Source: Rhodobacteraceae bacterium DSL-40 (GTDB taxonomy: Bacteria > Pseudomonadota > Alphaproteobacteria > Rhodobacterales > Rhodobacteraceae). From it: DNA of 64,000 nt. The DNA is taken from the NCBI GenBank assembly GCA_003258405.1, contig QKPN01000005.1:1-64000 (forward strand). Reading direction: 5' to 3'. Shown here in pieces: positions 60,111-64,000 of this stretch (positions are counted from its first letter, which is position 1; the number at the start of each line of letters is the position of its first letter). Position numbers and translations under genes: made by a program. The notes beneath the pieces were generated by a model, which was not told where the DNA came from, made no database searches, and saw only the letters and a program-made list of their open reading frames with translations.

Positions 60111-60792
60111 CCTGATCCTTGCGAACTGGACGCTTTTCGCCGCGGGCGTCTGGATGACGCTTCAGCTCACGTTGCTCGCGCTTCTGATCGGCTTCTGCAT
60201 TGCGCTGCCCGCCGGGCTCGCGCGGGCGCGGCGGCAGCGTTTCTGGTCGCCGCTCCTCCAGGGCTACGTCTACCTGTTCCGCGGCACGCCCCTGCTGGTG
60301 CAGACCTACCTGATCTACTACGGGCTTTCGCAGTTCGCCTTCGTTCGCGAAAGCTGGGCTTGGCTCGTCCTGCGCGATCCCTGGTGGTGTGCGCTCATCG
60401 CCTTTTCGCTCAATTCCGGCGCCTATGCGACCGAGATCATCCGCGGCGCGGTCGAGACGACGCCAAAGGGCGAGGCAGAGGCCGCCATGGCCCTCGGGCT
60501 CTCGCCACGCCAGCGGGATTTCCTCGTGCTGATCCCCTCCGCCCTGCGCCGCGCGCTGCCGCAATACGGCAATGAAGTGGTCTTCATGCTGCATGGCTCG
60601 GCGGTGGCGAGTGTCATCACGCTGCAGGACATTCTCGGGGTAGGGCGCACCCTCAACGCGCGCTTCTACCTTGCCTACGAAGGCATCCTGACCGCCGCGC
60701 TGCTCTACATGGCAATCACTTTCGTGCTCGTGGGGCTCTTCCGGATGCTGGAGCGGCGCTATCTGCGGCACATGCGGCCGCGGAGCGCCTGA
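60100..60792 (+). CDS. Amino-acid ABC transporter permease (HisM-like)
   Basis: A 230-residue permease starting MRVDLILANWTLFAAGVWM, overlapping the previous gene by 11 bp. The EAA loop is EAAMALGLSPRQRDFLVLIP, and FRGTPLLVQTYLIYYGLSQ is typical of HisM/OccM. The operon has no ATP-binding gene; the next gene encodes a PIN-domain protein. The ATPase must be encoded elsewhere or shared with another importer. Confidence 0.92.
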   Translation: MRVDLILANWTLFAAGVWMTLQLTLLALLIGFCIALPAGLARARRQRFWSPLLQGYVYLFRGTPLLVQTYLIYYGLSQFAFVRESWAWLVLRDPWWCALIAFSLNSGAYATEIIRGAVETTPKGEAEAAMALGLSPRQRDFLVLIPSALRRALPQYGNEVVFMLHGSAVASVITLQDILGVGRTLNARFYLAYEGILTAALLYMAITFVLVGLFRMLERRYLRHMRPRSA

Positions 60793-60797
60793 GCGGC

Positions 60798-61385
60798 ATG
60801 AAAGCCTGTCTCGATGCCTGCGTGCTGTTTCCGAGCGTCATGCGCGAGATGCTGCTCGGCGCGGCAGCGGCGGGCTGCTTCGAGCCGGTCTGGTCGGAGC
60901 GGATCCTCGAGGAATGGGCGCGCGCCACACGGCGTCTGCCGGTCGGGGCTGAGGCGATTGCGCGAGCCGAGATCGGCCGGATGCGCGCCCGCTGGCCAGA
61001 GGCGATGGCCGAGGCGACGCCCGAGGCCGAGGCGCTGATCTCGCTGCCCGATCCCGATGACCGGCATGTGGTCGCCGCGGCGCTGGCCGGCGGAGCGGAC
61101 ACGCTGGTGACTTTGAACCGGCGGGATTTCCCGAGCCGCACGCTTGCGCGCCATGGCCTGATCCCCCGCGATCCCGACAGTCTGCTGGTCGAAATCCACC
61201 AGGACGGGCAGGGGCTTGGTTCCGTCGCGGCGGGCGTTCAGGCCCACGCCGAGCAGGTTTCCGGCCGGCCGCAGCCGCTGAGGACACTTCTGAAGCGCGC
61301 AGGCCTGCCGCGGCTGGCCAAGATCCTTGCCTCCGAGGAAGACCCGGCGGGAGCTCCGCCCCGGGTCACTCCATCGCGAGGATGA
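60798..61385 (+). CDS. PIN-domain protein (PIN_3-like, possible RNase)
   Basis: A 195-residue protein, 5 bp after the permease gene. The PIN core has the first acidic residue in KACLDACVLFPSVM, a PVWSERILEEWARATRRL block, and the acidic pair region SLPDPDDRHVVAAALAGGAD before VTLNRRDFPS. These residues bind the metal ion of ribonucleases such as VapC toxins. No antitoxin-like gene is adjacent, and the extra 60-residue C-terminus is longer than VapC. It may be a metabolic or housekeeping RNase, or a solitary toxin. It overlaps phaZ tail to tail by 20 bp. Confidence 0.8.
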   Translation: MKACLDACVLFPSVMREMLLGAAAAGCFEPVWSERILEEWARATRRLPVGAEAIARAEIGRMRARWPEAMAEATPEAEALISLPDPDDRHVVAAALAGGADTLVTLNRRDFPSRTLARHGLIPRDPDSLLVEIHQDGQGLGSVAAGVQAHAEQVSGRPQPLRTLLKRAGLPRLAKILASEEDPAGAPPRVTPSRG

Positions 61386-62577
61386 GGTTCCGGACGATCG
61401 GATAGATCTCCTTTTCCCAGCGCTTGCCGTTGAAGACCCCGTAATGGCCGACATTGGCCTGCAGGTGGTGGCGCTTCAGATGCGGGCGCAGCGAGCGGCA
61501 GAGATCGTGCGCCGCGGTGGTCTGGCCAAGGGAACAGATGTCGTCGCGCCCGCCCTCGACGGTCAGAAGCGCCGTCTTGCGGATCGCGCCGCAATCGACC
61601 GGCGTGCCGCGATAGGTGAAATCTCCGGTCGCAAGCTCCGCCCGCTGGAAGACCCGGTCGATCGTCTCGAGGTAGAATTCCTCGGTCAGATCGAGAACGG
61701 CGAAATATTCGTCGTAGAATTCCTTCGTCTTCCGCGCCTTCTCGTATTCGCCATTGGCGAGGTTCACATAGAGCTTGCGATGCGCCTCGCGGTGGCGATC
61801 CATGTTCATCGCCATGAAGGACATGAGCTGAATGAAACCCGGATAGACCCGCCGGCCGCCGCCCTTGTGCCGGCCCGGCACCGTCGCGATGACGTTGTTC
61901 CGGAACCAGGACAGCGACTTCTCGTTGGCGAGCTCGTTGACCATCGTCGGGCTCTCGCGCACATCGATCGGCCCGGCCATCAGCGTCATCGTGCGCGGGG
62001 TTGCGGGGTTGTTCGCAGCAGACATGACCGCGACCGCGATCAGCGTCTGGACACAGGGTTGGCAGACTGCCAGCACGTTCGAGCCAGGCCCGAGTTCCTC
62101 GAGGAACTGGATCACGTAATCGACGTAATCCTCGACGCCGAACGGGCCCTCCTCCACCGGCACATCGCGGGCGTTCGCCCAGTCGGTGATATAGACGTCG
62201 TGATCTTCCAGCAGGGTGCGCACCGTACCGGCCAGAAGCGTTGCGAAATGCCCGGAGAGGGGGGCAACCACAAGGATCTTCGGCTGCGGCGTGTCGATGT
62301 CCTTGGCAAAATGCAGGAGGTTCCCGAACGGTTTGGAGAGCACGACCTCTTCGGTGACGGGCACGTCCCGGTTGCCGACCATCACGCTCGGAATGCCGAA
62401 GCTCGGCCGCTCGTGGCTGAGCTTGAAACGCGCCAGCATCTCGAGAGAGGCATTGATGTGGCTCTTGCCGGGCAGGGACTTCATCCACTCGGGCGCGGCG
62501 CCGTTGCTGAGTGAGGAGGCCATCAGCCGGAACGGAGCCATGAGATCGTCCTGAAGCTGATAAGCCTGATAGAGCAT
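61366..62577 (-). CDS. phaZ: Intracellular polyhydroxyalkanoate depolymerase
   Basis: A 403-residue protein that breaks down native PHA granules. The start MLYQAYQLQDDLMAPFRLMA at 62577 is canonical for the family. The nucleophile site is VLAVCQPCVQTLIAV at about 168-182, with cysteine in place of serine as in PhaZ1 proteins. The catalytic histidine is near QANVGHYGVFNGKRWEKEIY. In many relatives phaZ is divergent from phaC; here the divergent neighbour is a glutathione S-transferase. Confidence 0.95.
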   Translation of the reverse strand: MLYQAYQLQDDLMAPFRLMASSLSNGAAPEWMKSLPGKSHINASLEMLARFKLSHERPSFGIPSVMVGNRDVPVTEEVVLSKPFGNLLHFAKDIDTPQPKILVVAPLSGHFATLLAGTVRTLLEDHDVYITDWANARDVPVEEGPFGVEDYVDYVIQFLEELGPGSNVLAVCQPCVQTLIAVAVMSAANNPATPRTMTLMAGPIDVRESPTMVNELANEKSLSWFRNNVIATVPGRHKGGGRRVYPGFIQLMSFMAMNMDRHREAHRKLYVNLANGEYEKARKTKEFYDEYFAVLDLTEEFYLETIDRVFQRAELATGDFTYRGTPVDCGAIRKTALLTVEGGRDDICSLGQTTAAHDLCRSLRPHLKRHHLQANVGHYGVFNGKRWEKEIYPIVRNLILAME

Positions 62578-62688
62578 TCGCCCCTCCCGCAAGTCGTGCT
62601 GCACCACAGACAGAAAGCTAGTGTATTTAATGTTGCGGTGCGAGAGAATTGTGATGCATCCTGTCTGAAAGGCGGTCCGAGGGCAAAC

Positions 62689-63342
62689 ATGGCTAAAGCG
62701 ACATTGACGATTTCGTCTAAAAATTACTCATCCTGGTCGTTGCGCGGCTGGTTGCTCTGCCGCATGGCAGGCATCGACTTCGAGGAGCAGCTCATCGATA
62801 TTGATGATCCGGAGATGCGGCAGGAGCTGCTTCTGCTCTCCCCCTCCGTGCGGGTGCCGCGGCTCACCAACGGTGAGGACAGCGTGTGGGACACGCTCGC
62901 GATTGCGGAATATCTCAACGAGATCTTTCCCGACGCGCAGATGTATCCTGCGGAGCGGCACGCCCGGGCGCATTGCCGCGCCATCTCGGGCGAGATGCAT
63001 TCCGGCTTCCACAACCTGCGCTCGGCCCTGCCGATGAACATCAAGGCCCGGCACAAGTTCTTCAAGATCTTCTCCGGTGCCCGCCCTGACGTGGAACGCA
63101 TCCGGCAGATCTGGACGGAGTGCCTCGCCGGCTATGGCGGACCCTTCCTCTTCGGCGCTCCGACGGTTGCCGATGCGATGTTCGCGCCGGTCTGCACCCG
63201 GTTCCGCACCTATGCGGTCGAACTGGATCCCGCGCTCGAGGCCTATTGCGATACGATCTACGGCTGGGAGCCGATGCAGGACTGGATCGAGGGCGCGCTG
63301 GCCGAGCCCGACGAGATCATCGAGCTCGAAGTGGAGTTCTGA
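62689..63342 (+). CDS. Glutathione S-transferase-like protein
   Basis: A 217-residue protein with an N-terminal thioredoxin-like fold: LTISSKNYSSWSLRGWLLCR, a cis-Pro region SVRVPRLTNGEDSVWDTLAI and an all-helical C-terminal domain. The SSWSLR serine takes the place of the catalytic Ser/Cys in the glutathione site, as in zeta-type GSTs. It starts 111 bp from the divergent phaZ start, so the two may share a control region. Substrate unknown. Confidence 0.85.
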   Translation: MAKATLTISSKNYSSWSLRGWLLCRMAGIDFEEQLIDIDDPEMRQELLLLSPSVRVPRLTNGEDSVWDTLAIAEYLNEIFPDAQMYPAERHARAHCRAISGEMHSGFHNLRSALPMNIKARHKFFKIFSGARPDVERIRQIWTECLAGYGGPFLFGAPTVADAMFAPVCTRFRTYAVELDPALEAYCDTIYGWEPMQDWIEGALAEPDEIIELEVEF

Positions 63343-63370
63343 TCCCGGCGCGGGGCGCGCACCGGTCCTT

Positions 63371-64000
63371 TCAGGAGAACATCGCCCTGAGGTCGACCGA
63401 GGTGCGCTTGCCGAGATCCTTGCGGTGCGCGGCGAGAAAGCTGTCCATCGCGGCGCGTCCGGCGTCCTTGAGCTGCAGCAGGAGCGCGCGGTTCAGCGTC
63501 ATCTTGGTGGCGATGCCGAGCTGGCTCATGAAGGCGTCGTCGCGCACAGAATGGATGAAGTTCTGCTTCATCGCCTCGGGGGCGATCACGCCGTTCTCGA
63601 TCAGCCGGTTGACGAAGTCGATGCCGCGCAACTCGCGGAGCAGCGAGGCGTTGAAACTGATCTCGTTGATGCGGTTGAGGATGTCCTGCGCTGTTCGGGG
63701 CACGTCCTCGCGTTCGAGCGGGTTGATGTGCACGATCAGGATGTCCGGGCTCTCGGTGTTGTAGAAAAGCGGGAATAGCGCCGGGTTCCCCATGTAGCCG
63801 CCGTCCCAGTAGGCTTCCATCTTGCCGGTCCGGGGGTCCTCGATCTCGATGGCCTGGTAGATCGTCGGCAGACAGGCGGAAGCGAGGATGGCATCGGCGG
63901 TGATGTCGTCGCCGGAGAAGACACGCGGCTTGCCGGTGCGGACATGAGTCGCGGTGATGAAAAGCTTCGGCCCGGTGGCGGCGCAGACCTTGTCGTAATC
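63371..64000 (-). CDS. Patatin-like phospholipase (partial)
   Basis: The gene runs off the right edge; 210 codons of its C-terminal part are seen. The catalytic aspartate is in the DGG motif MEAYWDGGYMGNPALFPLF; upstream the frame gives AILASACLPTIYQAIEI, typical of the patatin core beta-sheet. The serine nucleophile motif (GxSxG) must be outside the window. It ends 28 bp from the GST stop on the opposite strand. In Rhodobacteraceae similar patatins often sit near PHA genes, where they may act on lipid or polyester, but this is context only. Confidence 0.88.
   Translation of the reverse strand, partial: DYDKVCAATGPKLFITATHVRTGKPRVFSGDDITADAILASACLPTIYQAIEIEDPRTGKMEAYWDGGYMGNPALFPLFYNTESPDILIVHINPLEREDVPRTAQDILNRINEISFNASLLRELRGIDFVNRLIENGVIAPEAMKQNFIHSVRDDAFMSQLGIATKMTLNRALLLQLKDAGRAAMDSFLAAHRKDLGKRTSVDLRAMFS

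Noticed and set aside
62578-62688. PhaR-type binding site between phaZ and the GST gene
   Set aside because: Only one TGCTGC-like element is visible and no symmetric partner, so it is below the level worth listing.

Overview
The window is a high-GC alphaproteobacterial chromosome segment, most likely from the family Rhodobacteraceae. The main reasons are an F0 ATP synthase cluster in the order atpI-atpB-atpE-b'-b, a smo/mtl polyol operon like that of Rhodobacter, a malonyl-CoA synthetase/decarboxylase pair, a one-carbon operon containing the small 'virulence factor' protein, and an intracellular PHA depolymerase with a cysteine nucleophile. No database search was possible, so family names rest on recognised motifs and gene order.

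Layout. 1-3.7 kb: decayed end of an integrated phage or phage-like element (small phage proteins, a frameshifted HK97-type prohead protease, a small terminase subunit) that stops next to the 3' end of a tRNA-Ser(GCU) gene. 4-9.5 kb: MscS channel, TAXI-type solute-binding protein, malonate activation/decarboxylation genes. 9.6-17.4 kb: HAD phosphatase and SorC regulator, then an ABC importer for polyols (smoEFGK) and mannitol 2-dehydrogenase (mtlK). 17.6-19.2 kb: three secreted proteins ending in an SCO/SenC copper protein. 19.4-23.7 kb: truB, rpsO, pnp. 23.8-30.7 kb: six glycosyltransferase-type genes with a ROK sugar kinase. 30.6-36.3 kb: lolA, a DUF2235 hydrolase, an amidase, a DUF4157 protein with a C-terminal region resembling ADP-ribosylating toxins, and a glutamine amidotransferase-like hydrolase. 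36.4-42.4 kb: pepN, an acyltransferase, a relic of a sigma-54 activator, and an octaheme cytochrome c with a repeat-rich C-terminus. 42.4-47.5 kb: aldo/keto reductase with divergent LysR regulator, sulfurtransferase, GNAT, aminotransferase, ArsR regulator. 47.8-50.4 kb: F0 genes. 50.4-54.7 kb: minus-strand one-carbon operon and divergent metF. 54.8-58.2 kb: second MscS channel, flavoprotein, small membrane protein. 58.6-61.4 kb: amino-acid ABC importer without an ATPase gene, followed by a PIN-domain protein. 61.4-64 kb: phaZ, a glutathione S-transferase and a partial patatin-like phospholipase.

The points I consider most worth following are the DUF4157/ADP-ribosyltransferase-like fusion, the three-gene secreted Cys-rich/SCO operon, the octaheme cytochrome next to a dead sigma-54 regulator, the 25-nt AT-rich palindrome upstream of the atp promoter, the nested inverted repeat upstream of metF, and the 11-bp-phased repeats at 58.2 kb. 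Most of the rest is ordinary core and catabolic gene content.
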